Below are positions 1 to 6,230 of a DNA stretch of 7,417 nt, piece after piece. The stretch comes from JANOBJ01 sp031411575 (GTDB lineage Bacteria > Pseudomonadota > Gammaproteobacteria > Burkholderiales > Burkholderiaceae_C), in NCBI GenBank assembly GCA_031411575.1, contig JANOBJ010000026.1, forward strand, positions 1 through 7,417, given 5' to 3'. A program made the translations under genes and the position numbers. Below the pieces are notes generated by a model that ran no database searches, had not been told where the DNA came from, and saw nothing but the letters and a program-made list of their open reading frames with translations. Each line of letters opens with the position of its first letter. Positions within the stretch are counted from its first letter, which is position 1.

Positions 1-315
1 CTGCACCTGCATGGTCCAGCGGGCCACGGACTTCAACTTGTCATGCGGCGGGTCGTTGGCCGGCAAGGTGCTCAAGAAATCCTGGGCACGGCGCATCACG
101 CGCACCATCGCGGCGGTGGCCAAGTCTTCCTTGCTGGGGAAATGCTTGTACAGGCTGGCTTTGGCGATGCCGACCGAGGCCGCCACTTCGTCCACCGTCA
201 TGGCGTCAAAGCCTTTTTCGGCCAGCAGCCGGTTCACGGTGTGCACGATGGCATCTTCGCGGGCCTGGAGCATCTGCTCCTTGAACGAAACCTTGATGAC
301 GGTGGTGCTGCTCAT
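1..315 (-). CDS. TetR-family transcriptional regulator, N-terminal part (truncated by window edge)
   Basis: DNA-binding repressor of the TetR family; only residues 1-105 are present, since the reading frame is still open at base 1. Residues about 20-66 form the TetR_N helix-turn-helix domain: a helix ending LLAEKGFDAMT, then VDEVAASVGIAKASLYKHFPSKEDL, which carries the family's typical G-[IV]-x-K-x-[ST]-[LI]-Y-x-[HY]-F signature at residues 49-59. What follows is the start of the ligand-binding/dimerisation domain, which is too variable to name an effector. The ATG at 315-313 is chosen because an in-frame TAA lies four codons upstream (327-325), so no longer start is possible. I see no clear Shine-Dalgarno sequence. 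The gene is divergent from the small exported protein at 464, and TetR regulators often control themselves and a divergent neighbour. The real target could equally lie beyond the left edge. Confidence 0.93.
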   Translation of the reverse strand, partial: MSSTTVIKVSFKEQMLQAREDAIVHTVNRLLAEKGFDAMTVDEVAASVGIAKASLYKHFPSKEDLATAAMVRVMRRAQDFLSTLPANDPPHDKLKSVARWTMQVQ

Positions 316-463
316 GTCTGAATTTTAGCCGCTGGCGTCAAAAAATACATCCCTCGACTGAATTAGAACTACCAAGTCACAAAATAACCACACAGTCTGA
401 TACACGAATGGGTTTGCACGCATCTTGCGTCCCTTCTACATTGGTTCACAGGGGGTCTTCGCC
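316..463. promoter_or_regulatory. Divergent intergenic region between tetR-type gene and exported-protein gene
   Basis: This 148-bp stretch is clearly richer in A+T than the flanking genes and should hold the promoters of both divergent genes. On the plus strand there is a weak candidate promoter, TTGCAC (414-419), a 17-nt spacer, then TACATT (437-442), which would start transcription about 15 nt before the ATG at 464. Inside that spacer sits the perfect dyad ACGCA-TCT-TGCGT (418-430), a plausible repressor operator. A GGGGG run at 451-455 serves as ribosome binding site for the 464 start. No small gene is apparent. Promoter and operator calls rest on sequence inspection only. Confidence 0.4.
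418..430. promoter_or_regulatory. Candidate TetR operator (13-bp dyad ACGCA-N3-TGCGT)
   Basis: Perfect inverted repeat with 5-bp arms and a 3-nt centre. It lies between the candidate -35 and -10 elements of the rightward promoter and about 100 bp from the start of the divergent TetR-type gene. TetR-family dimers typically bind short palindromes placed so that they block RNA polymerase, and this position fits. The arms are short enough that chance cannot be excluded. Confidence 0.25.
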
Positions 464-1015
464 ATGAAATCAGTCTGGATCAACACCTTGGCGTGGTTGG
501 GCGCAGTGCTGGTTGCGCTCGCGCTGGCCTTCGCCGGGCCGACCGAATCGAGCGTGATGGGGCGCCTGCCCGCGCTCATGGCCAAACGGCTCGACCAGCA
601 GCCAGTGCTGGTGCCACAAGGCTTTCCAGCGGAGCGAACGCTCGCTTTGATCGCGTTTGACCGAAGCCACCGCGAGGCCATCGACAGCTGGGTTCGCGGC
701 CTTGGCCTGCACGCCAACGCGGGGCAGATTCCATGGGTGCGGATGCCGGTGCTCAATGATCCCGGCAACCCGACCAGCCGCGGCGAAATCGAAAACCGGC
801 TGCTGCTGCGCTTTCCCGGTGCCCACGAGCGCGCCACGCTGGTGCCGTTGTTCACGGATCGTGCGGCGTTTGTGCGGTCGGTGGGCCTGAGCGGTACCCA
901 GTCGGCCGTGGCCGTGGTGGTGAATCGCCAGGGCGAGGTGCTGGCACGCGCCGAAGGCCCGTTTGACGTGGACAAGGCCGACGCGCTGCTCGAGACGCTC
1001 GGCGCGAAGCATTGA
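464..1015 (+). CDS. Small exported or membrane-anchored protein, probable thioredoxin-like fold without cysteines
   Basis: 183-residue protein of unrecognised function. Residues 1-4 (MKSV) precede one hydrophobic helix at about 5-24 (WINTLAWLGAVLVALALAFA), either a signal peptide with possible cleavage after AFA or an uncleaved anchor. The rest would then be periplasmic. Residues 53-180 show alternating strands and helices that look thioredoxin-like: FPAERTLALIAFDRSHREAIDSW, IPWVRMPVLNDP, LVPLFTDRAAFVRSVGL, AVAVVVNRQGEVLARAEGPFD, and a closing helix. There is no cysteine anywhere, so a CxxC redox function is excluded; the fold assignment is inference. A longer TTG start at 425 is in frame, but ATG 464 is preferred because it begins the export signal directly and has GGGGG about 9 nt upstream. 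The gene is divergent from the TetR-type gene and convergent with the kinase gene, 53 bp away. Confidence 0.8.
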   Translation: MKSVWINTLAWLGAVLVALALAFAGPTESSVMGRLPALMAKRLDQQPVLVPQGFPAERTLALIAFDRSHREAIDSWVRGLGLHANAGQIPWVRMPVLNDPGNPTSRGEIENRLLLRFPGAHERATLVPLFTDRAAFVRSVGLSGTQSAVAVVVNRQGEVLARAEGPFDVDKADALLETLGAKH

Positions 1016-1068
1016 ACGCGGACTGAACCCGAAGACCCGAGCCCGGGCCAAACCCCAGACTTGTCGCC
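1016..1068. other. Short convergent intergenic gap without a recognisable terminator
   Basis: The 53 bp between the two convergent stop codons contain only a GC-rich self-complementary patch around GCCCGGGC (about 1041-1048) with no T-run on either strand. I therefore do not call an intrinsic terminator. Rho-dependent ending or overlapping convergent transcripts remain possible. Confidence 0.4.
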
Positions 1069-4000
1069 TCAATCGGGCGGCGTTTCCGCCAGCGTGAATG
1101 AAAATTCTGCGCCCTGATCGGGCACGCCGTGCGCCCAGACGCGGCCACCGTGCTTGGCGACAATGCGCTGCACGTTGGCCAGCCCGATGCCGGTGCCGGC
1201 GAACTCGGACGGCGAATGCAGCCGCTGGAACGTGCCAAACAGCTTTTGCGCGTAGGCCATGTCAAAGCCGGCGCCGTTGTCGCGCACCACGAACACCCGC
1301 TCGCCGCTGCTGCTCACCTCGCTGGTGAATGCGATCTCGGTGCGCTCGCGCTTGGCACTGAACTTCCAGGCATTGCCCAGCAGGTTTTCCAGCACCAGCC
1401 GCAAGAGCCGCGGGTCGCCCTGCACCTGCAAGTCGGGCGCGATCTGCACCACGGCGAGCCGCTTCGGATCGCTTTCGCGCAGGCGCTCGACCACGCTGGC
1501 GGCAATCGAGCCCAGATCGACCGGCTCCCAACGCAGCGCAGCGCGCGACACCTGGGCCAGCGACAGCAGCGCATCGGTCAGCTCGCCCATCTGGCGCACC
1601 CCGGTGCGGATGCGCGCCAGGTAGTGGCGGCTTTTCTCGCTGGCCGCGTCCTTGAGCGTCATGTCCAGCAGGTGGCTGAAGCCGTCCACCGCCGAGAGCG
1701 GTGAGCGCAGGTCATGGGCAATCGAGTAGGAGAACGCCTCCAGCTCCTTGTTGGCCGCCTCCAGCTGGGCGGTGCGTTGGCGCACCCGCTCCTCCAGCCC
1801 GGCGTTGAGCTGCAGGATGTCCTGCTCGGCGCGCTGGCGGTCCAGCTCGGCCGCCGCCCGCGATGCAAAAATCTGCAGGGTGGAGGTGATGAAGGCGATG
1901 TCGGTCAGTGGCTCGCGGAACATGACCCAAAGCAGGCCCACCGGCTGGCCCGCCGCATTGTCCAGCCGCCGGCCGACGAAGGCCTGCATGTCGCCAAGCG
2001 ACTGCACCTTCGCGTTGGGAAACTGCGTCTGCAAGCCTTCCCGCACCACGCACTCCCATGACAGCATGAGCTCCGCGCACGGCGTGCCCTCCAGCGCATA
2101 GTCGAAGTTGTCCACGGCGCGGCCGTTCACCACAGCGGCCAGCGTGCTCGCCGAGGCCGGCTCGCCGAACGCGAGGCGCGCCAGCACGCCCACCTGGGCG
2201 CCCAGCGCCATCGCCATGCTGCGCGCCAGCTGCTCGAAAAAGGCATTGCCGGTGCTGGCCGACACGCCCGCCGCCACCTTCAGCACCGCGTCCTCCATGC
2301 GTTCGCGCGCAGCGCGCGAACGCAGGTTGGCAATGCCGAACGCGAGGTTGTCGGTCAGTTCCTGCAGCTGGCGCAGCTCGGTTGGCTCGGGCTCATTGAC
2401 CTCGGCCCCGTACAGGCCGAGCAGGCCAAAGCTGCCGTCAGGCCCGCTCAAGGGCAGGAAGACGACACTGCGGTAGCCGCGCTGGCGCGCCGCGTCCTGG
2501 TAAAAAAAGCCGCTGTCTGCTGCAAAGATGTCGGAGCAGACCACCGGTTTGCCGCCGCGCACCGTTTGGCCCGCCGGCCCGCGGCCGCGCTGGGTGTCCT
2601 GCGACCAGCTGAGCGAAATCTCGGCGAGGTAGCCATCGTCAACGCCGGCGCTGGCCATCGGCCGGATGCTGAACTCGGCGTCGTGCTGGGCATAGCCAAC
2701 CCAGGCCATGCGGTAGCCACCGATTTCCACCGCCACGCGACAGATCTCCTCCAATAGGTCGTGCTCCTTGTCAATGCGAATCAGCGCTTCGTTGCAGCGG
2801 CTGAGCATGCGCAGCGCGCGGTTGGTCTCGGCCAGCACGACGCTGGCCTGCTTGCGCGCGGTGATGTCGCTGGCCAGGCCAACCGAGCGTGACGGCATGC
2901 CGGGATCGGCATGCACCGGGTAGGACTGGTCCAGTATCCAGCGCACCCGGCCATCCGGGCGCACGATGCGGTATTCGGCGCTGGTGATTTCGCCTCGGGA
3001 CTGTCGCTCCAGATTCGCCTGTACCTCGGCGCGGTCCTCGGGGTGCACCGAGTCCATCAGCGCCCGTGGGTTGGCGTAGAGGCTTTCGCGTGTGCGGTCC
3101 CAGACCGCCTCGTAGGCCGGACTGACGTAGATCACCCGCCCACTGCTGGTATCGATGCTGTAGAACACATCGGGAATATTTTCCGCCAGCTCACGAAAGC
3201 GCGCTTCGCTGGCGCGCAGCGCCTGCTCGGCGTTGCGGCTGGCGGTGATGTCATCGGTCAGCCCGACCACGTGCAGCAGCTCTCCATCGGCGCCGCGCAC
3301 CGACGACAGGCTAACGCGTGACCAGTTCACCACGCCGTCCTTGCGCAAATGGCGCTTCTCGAAAACGACGCTCTCGCGGACCCCCGTTGCCAGTTCCCGT
3401 TGCAGCGCCATATTGCGTACCCGGTCATCGGGATGCGTCACCTGCGACACGCCCATGGTCAGCAGCTCAGCCTCGGTGTAGCCCACCAGCGCGCAATAGG
3501 CGCGGTTGACCCGCACAAACCGGGCATCCGGCGTGGTGATGGCGATGCCGCTGGCTGCATGGTCGAACAGGCTGCGGAACAGGGCTTCGCTCTCGCGCAG
3601 CAGGCGCTCGGTGCGTTCGCCTTCGGTAACGTCGGTGAACACCTGCACCACGCCGATGATCTCGCCCCGGGCGTCGCGAAACGGCCGGCAGCTGATGCTG
3701 ACCACGCGGCCCGTGGCATCGCCCACCCGCACCAGGGCACGCCACGCATCGACCTGCTCACCCAGCAGCGCCCGGGCCATCGGGCGTTGGTCGTGATCCA
3801 CCAGCGTTGCGCTATCGGCCGTCAGGAGTTGATGGTGCGCCCGCCACGTGTACAGCGTTTCCCCCTCGCTGGGTGGTGGCACGATCCGCGCCGCCGCCGG
3901 GTTGAACAGCAGGAACTTGCCGTGCGTGTCCACCGCGATGACGCCTTCGCGCATGCTGTCGATGATCAGCCGCAGCAGGGCCTGCTGCTTGTCGGCATGG

Positions 4001-5112
4001 CGCAGGGCGTTGTCCAGGCCGGTCTGGTGCGCCCGCAATGACGCCACCATGCGGGTAAAGGCCTCGCCAAGCTGGCCGATCTCGCCAGCGTAGCGCGCCG
4101 CGCCCGGGCCGGTGTGGGCGTCCAGATGGCCGGCGGCGACCGCATCGGCTTCGTCGAGCAAGGCGCGGGCCGGCTGCACGACCAGCCGGTTGCCGAACCA
4201 CCACGCAGCCAACGCGCCCCCCGACAGGGTCAGCAGCAGCAACGTCAGCTCGGTCCAGAGGATGCGTCGTGGATGCGCCAGCATCTGCGCGCGGGGCTGG
4301 CTGGCCACCAGGAACAGGGGCCCGTCCGCCTGCTCGCTGACCGGCACCGCGGCATACACACGCTCCTCGCCCGCGGCATCCTGCGCCTGTTGCAAGCCGC
4401 TGCGGCGCTGGAGTATGGCCTCCAGCGCCGCAGGGTCCGCCAGCAGGCCATCGGCAACGTGGCCCGGCGCGCCACCGGCAGGTTCCGTCACCAGCACCCG
4501 ACCCTTGCGGTCGGTCAGCGTCAGGGTGATGCCGTCAGGCGGCGTCAACCGGCTGAACGCTTCGGCCAGCACGCGCGCGCGGATCGTGGCGAACGCCACA
4601 CCCACGAGCTTGCCATCGGCATTTCGCACGGGCACGCCAAACGTCAGCCCCGCCTGCGGCGCCCCGTCACGGTATTCGCCAACCGCCAGCGACTTGCCCG
4701 CCACAACCGCGCGGAAGAACGAACGCTCCGCCAGACCCGTGATCGACGGTTGATCCGGCGGCGCACAGGCCACCATGCCCTCCAGGTCGGCAACGCCGAT
4801 TTCCAGGTAGTCGCGGTGCTGCTGCAGGAGGTTTCGCAGATAGGCCACACACAACCGCCCTGTCGCGTCGCGCAACCGGGTGTCCTGGATGGAAGGGCCG
4901 CCGGCGATGTCGCCCAGCAGTTGGGCGGTGCGCTCGACCAGGCGCTGCGGCTCGGTCGCCGCGAGCTGGGCGCGGCTCATCAGCGCCGAGCTGGCCAGCT
5001 CCAGCGCGGCGCGCCGGTCCAGCACCGACGAGTAGACCATCAGCCCGAACACGGGCAGCAAGGCCACCACTACCAGCAGGACCAGACGGGCACGAAGCCC
5101 TGGCGAACGCAT
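1069..5112 (-). CDS. Membrane-bound multi-sensor histidine kinase (Cache-HAMP-PAS-PAS-PAS-GAF-GAF-HisKA-HATPase_c)
   Basis: 1347-residue inner-membrane two-component sensor kinase that autophosphorylates a histidine and should pass the phosphate to a separate response regulator. Order: TM1 about 9-28; periplasmic Cache-like sensor about 45-280 with two cysteines (C88, C116) that could pair; TM2 about 288-306; HAMP about 308-362; PAS1 about 380-497; PAS2 about 504-625; PAS3 about 632-756; GAF1 about 770-932; GAF2 about 940-1095; coiled coil about 1090-1127; HisKA with phosphoacceptor H1133 in SIAHDLRSPLS; HATPase_c with N box ENLLGNAWKFS (1242-1252), G1 DNGAGFD (1278-1284), F box LFGTFQRLH (1291-1299), G2 GTGIGL (1306-1311). 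The catalytic part resembles that of phytochrome-like kinases. All key residues are present, so it should be active. There is no receiver domain and no response regulator nearby. A TTG start at 5148 is in frame, but ATG 5112 has GGGGAGG about 11 nt upstream. Ligands are unknown. Confidence 0.95.
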   Translation of the reverse strand: MRSPGLRARLVLLVVVALLPVFGLMVYSSVLDRRAALELASSALMSRAQLAATEPQRLVERTAQLLGDIAGGPSIQDTRLRDATGRLCVAYLRNLLQQHRDYLEIGVADLEGMVACAPPDQPSITGLAERSFFRAVVAGKSLAVGEYRDGAPQAGLTFGVPVRNADGKLVGVAFATIRARVLAEAFSRLTPPDGITLTLTDRKGRVLVTEPAGGAPGHVADGLLADPAALEAILQRRSGLQQAQDAAGEERVYAAVPVSEQADGPLFLVASQPRAQMLAHPRRILWTELTLLLLTLSGGALAAWWFGNRLVVQPARALLDEADAVAAGHLDAHTGPGAARYAGEIGQLGEAFTRMVASLRAHQTGLDNALRHADKQQALLRLIIDSMREGVIAVDTHGKFLLFNPAAARIVPPPSEGETLYTWRAHHQLLTADSATLVDHDQRPMARALLGEQVDAWRALVRVGDATGRVVSISCRPFRDARGEIIGVVQVFTDVTEGERTERLLRESEALFRSLFDHAASGIAITTPDARFVRVNRAYCALVGYTEAELLTMGVSQVTHPDDRVRNMALQRELATGVRESVVFEKRHLRKDGVVNWSRVSLSSVRGADGELLHVVGLTDDITASRNAEQALRASEARFRELAENIPDVFYSIDTSSGRVIYVSPAYEAVWDRTRESLYANPRALMDSVHPEDRAEVQANLERQSRGEITSAEYRIVRPDGRVRWILDQSYPVHADPGMPSRSVGLASDITARKQASVVLAETNRALRMLSRCNEALIRIDKEHDLLEEICRVAVEIGGYRMAWVGYAQHDAEFSIRPMASAGVDDGYLAEISLSWSQDTQRGRGPAGQTVRGGKPVVCSDIFAADSGFFYQDAARQRGYRSVVFLPLSGPDGSFGLLGLYGAEVNEPEPTELRQLQELTDNLAFGIANLRSRAARERMEDAVLKVAAGVSASTGNAFFEQLARSMAMALGAQVGVLARLAFGEPASASTLAAVVNGRAVDNFDYALEGTPCAELMLSWECVVREGLQTQFPNAKVQSLGDMQAFVGRRLDNAAGQPVGLLWVMFREPLTDIAFITSTLQIFASRAAAELDRQRAEQDILQLNAGLEERVRQRTAQLEAANKELEAFSYSIAHDLRSPLSAVDGFSHLLDMTLKDAASEKSRHYLARIRTGVRQMGELTDALLSLAQVSRAALRWEPVDLGSIAASVVERLRESDPKRLAVVQIAPDLQVQGDPRLLRLVLENLLGNAWKFSAKRERTEIAFTSEVSSSGERVFVVRDNGAGFDMAYAQKLFGTFQRLHSPSEFAGTGIGLANVQRIVAKHGGRVWAHGVPDQGAEFSFTLAETPPD
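2298..2324. repeat. 27-nt perfect odd palindrome inside the kinase gene
   Basis: Two 13-nt arms, TGCGTTCGCGCGC (2298-2310) and GCGCGCGAACGCA (2312-2324), are exact reverse complements around a single A at 2311. It encodes residues 930-939 of the kinase, LRSRAARERM, in the linker between GAF1 and GAF2. In RNA it could form a strong GC-rich hairpin with a 3-nt loop. There is no T-run after it, so it is not a standard terminator. It may be a by-product of Arg/Ala/Glu codons in GC-rich DNA, or a binding site. Confidence 0.85.
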
Positions 5113-5230
5113 CAGATTCGAGCCTCCCCGGCACCACAACGCCGCCAAGTGGGCGTCTGCCGTTCATTAGAAGCGATAACCATGTTTCGCCACAGTAATT
5201 GAAAAGTGTTCACCGACAGGCGGATCAGGT
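5113..5230. other. Intergenic region upstream of the kinase, downstream of argP-like gene
   Basis: 118 bp without a plausible gene. On the minus strand it contains the kinase ribosome binding site GGGGAGG (complement of about 5124-5130) and a possible -10 element TCTAAT (complement of 5166-5171), for which I find no matching -35 hexamer. GTTCAC occurs twice as a direct repeat near 5210-5233, flanking a weak CCG-N5-CGG hairpin. I see no intrinsic terminator for the LysR-type gene, so read-through into the kinase gene is possible. Confidence 0.35.
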
Positions 5231-6139
5231 TCACTGTAACGCCTGCGCGGCAGCCTGCGTCAGCGCGGCGTTCAGCGCATCCAGCACCTCGGATTCAAGA
5301 TTCCAGCAGTGCCAGTAGAGCTGGATCGGCAGCGTGTGGCCAGGCGCCACATTGATCAGCTGGCCCTGCGCCAGCAGGCCGCGCGCCAGCAACTCGGGCA
5401 CCACGCTCACCCCCCAGCCGGCCAGCACTGCGCGCACCTGCCCTTCCGAGCTGGGCACGAACAGCTGGCTGAGTGTCACGCGCTTGAGGCCAAAGGCTTT
5501 GCTGACGAACTCGGTCTGCATGTTGTCCTTGCGGTTGAACGCGATGAACGGCAGCGCGCGAAAGTTGTGCGGCGTCAGGCCCTTGGGGCAGTGCGCCTGC
5601 GCCCAGGCCGGCAGCGCGATCGCGACGTAGTTCATGGCGCCCAGCGGCACCACCCGGCAGCCGCGCAGCGCCTGCTTGAGCGTGGTGACGCAACCCAGCA
5701 CCTGGCCCTCGCGCAGCCAGCCGTGGGTGAAGTTCTGGTCGTCGGTGATGATTTCCAGCGGCAGGCCCTGGCGCGCCAACGCGTTGAGCGCAGGCAGCGC
5801 CCAGGTGGCGATGCTGTCCGCGTTGATGGCGATCGAGATCCGCTCTTCCTCGCGCGCGCCGCCGGTGGAACTGGGCGCCAGCTCCTTCAGGTCGCGCTCC
5901 AGATCGGCGCGCAGCAGGCGCAACTGCTTGGTGTGCTTGAGCAGCAGTTGCCCGGCCGAGGTGGCCTTCAATGGCCGGCTGCGCACGATCAGCACCGTGC
6001 CCACCTGCGCCTCCAGCGCGCGCAACCGCTGCGACACCGCCGACTGGGTGATCGACAGGCGCTGGGCGGCACGCTCGAAGCCGCCCTCCTCGACGATGGC
6101 GGCCAGGCACTCCAGGGCATCGGGGTCAAAGGTGCTCAT
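5231..6139 (-). CDS. argP: LysR-family transcriptional regulator, ArgP (IciA) type
   Basis: 302-residue LysR-type regulator, close to the 297 residues of E. coli ArgP, which senses lysine and arginine and activates the arginine exporter gene argO. The winged helix-turn-helix is at about residues 4-62, with GFERAAQRLSITQSAVSQRLRALE (20-43) nearly matching the E. coli ArgP segment. The effector domain carries further ArgP-like landmarks: AINADSIATWALPAL (104-118), GAMNYVAIA (167-175) and LYWHCW (274-279). The ATG at 6139-6137 gives the family's usual N-terminus; the frame stays open upstream, but that part overlaps the divergent gene and has no family similarity. AGG lies 5 nt before the start on the minus strand. 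The gene is divergent from a dadA-type dehydrogenase 91 bp away, not from a LysE/ArgO exporter, so its main target here may be amino acid catabolism. The family call is firm; orthology of function is inference. Confidence 0.9.
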   Translation of the reverse strand: MSTFDPDALECLAAIVEEGGFERAAQRLSITQSAVSQRLRALEAQVGTVLIVRSRPLKATSAGQLLLKHTKQLRLLRADLERDLKELAPSSTGGAREEERISIAINADSIATWALPALNALARQGLPLEIITDDQNFTHGWLREGQVLGCVTTLKQALRGCRVVPLGAMNYVAIALPAWAQAHCPKGLTPHNFRALPFIAFNRKDNMQTEFVSKAFGLKRVTLSQLFVPSSEGQVRAVLAGWGVSVVPELLARGLLAQGQLINVAPGHTLPIQLYWHCWNLESEVLDALNAALTQAAAQALQ

Positions 6140-6230
6140 ACAGGCCTGCTCATGTATTAGTTGTACTGATGATTTCACTGAGAGTTTAATTTCCCTGTTA
6201 AAGGCACACAACTTGCGCCACACTTTGTTC
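6140..6230. promoter_or_regulatory. Divergent argP-dadA control region with overlapping promoters and LysR-type dyads
   Basis: AT-rich 91-bp region. The dyad ATTAG-N5-CTGAT (6156-6170) contains the T-N11-A pattern of LysR-type binding sites. A second dyad, TTTAA-N8-TTAAA (6185-6202), is perfect and its centre lies about 30 bp away, close to three helical turns, as expected for a tetramer contacting two sites. Candidate rightward promoter: TTGTAC (6161-6166), 18-nt spacer, TTTAAT (6185-6190). Candidate leftward promoter: TTGTGT (complement of 6206-6211), 17-nt spacer, TAAACT (complement of 6183-6188). The two -10 elements overlap, so the promoters would compete. An 8-bp palindrome CAGGCCTG (6141-6148) abuts the argP start. 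All calls are by eye. Confidence 0.45.

Noticed and set aside
318..364. Direct repeat CTGAATT at 318-324 and 358-364, 40 bp apart
   Set aside because: A 7-mer repeated once in 148 bp is close to what chance allows, and no dyad is attached to either copy.
425..463. TTG-initiated extension of the small exported protein
   Set aside because: It would put 13 residues before a standard export signal and overlap the candidate promoter; ATG 464 has a good ribosome binding site.
1035..1060. Possible bidirectional terminator between the convergent genes
   Set aside because: GC-rich self-complementarity is short, with almost no loop and no T-run on either strand.
3349..4041. Plus-strand open frame (230 codons) opposite the kinase PAS region
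   Set aside because: Shadow of the kinase frame; no motif or credible ribosome binding site, and composition typical of antisense frames.
5113..5148. TTG-initiated extension of the kinase by 12 residues
   Set aside because: The extension contains the GGGGAGG ribosome binding site of ATG 5112, which directly precedes the first membrane segment.
4114..5202. Long plus-strand open frame (362 codons) opposite the kinase N-terminal half
   Set aside because: It is antisense to a gene with clear domain motifs, its translation is rich in Arg/His/Gln as expected of shadow frames in GC-rich DNA, and it has no recognisable domain.
5206..5233. GTTCAC direct repeat with CCG-N5-CGG hairpin after the LysR-type gene
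   Set aside because: The stem is only 3 bp and the repeat 6 bp, too weak to call a terminator or operator.
5309..6160. Plus-strand open frame (283 codons) opposite the LysR-type gene
   Set aside because: The ArgP-like protein on the minus strand has strong family motifs throughout; the antisense translation is low-complexity Arg/Gln/Ala-rich and unrecognisable.
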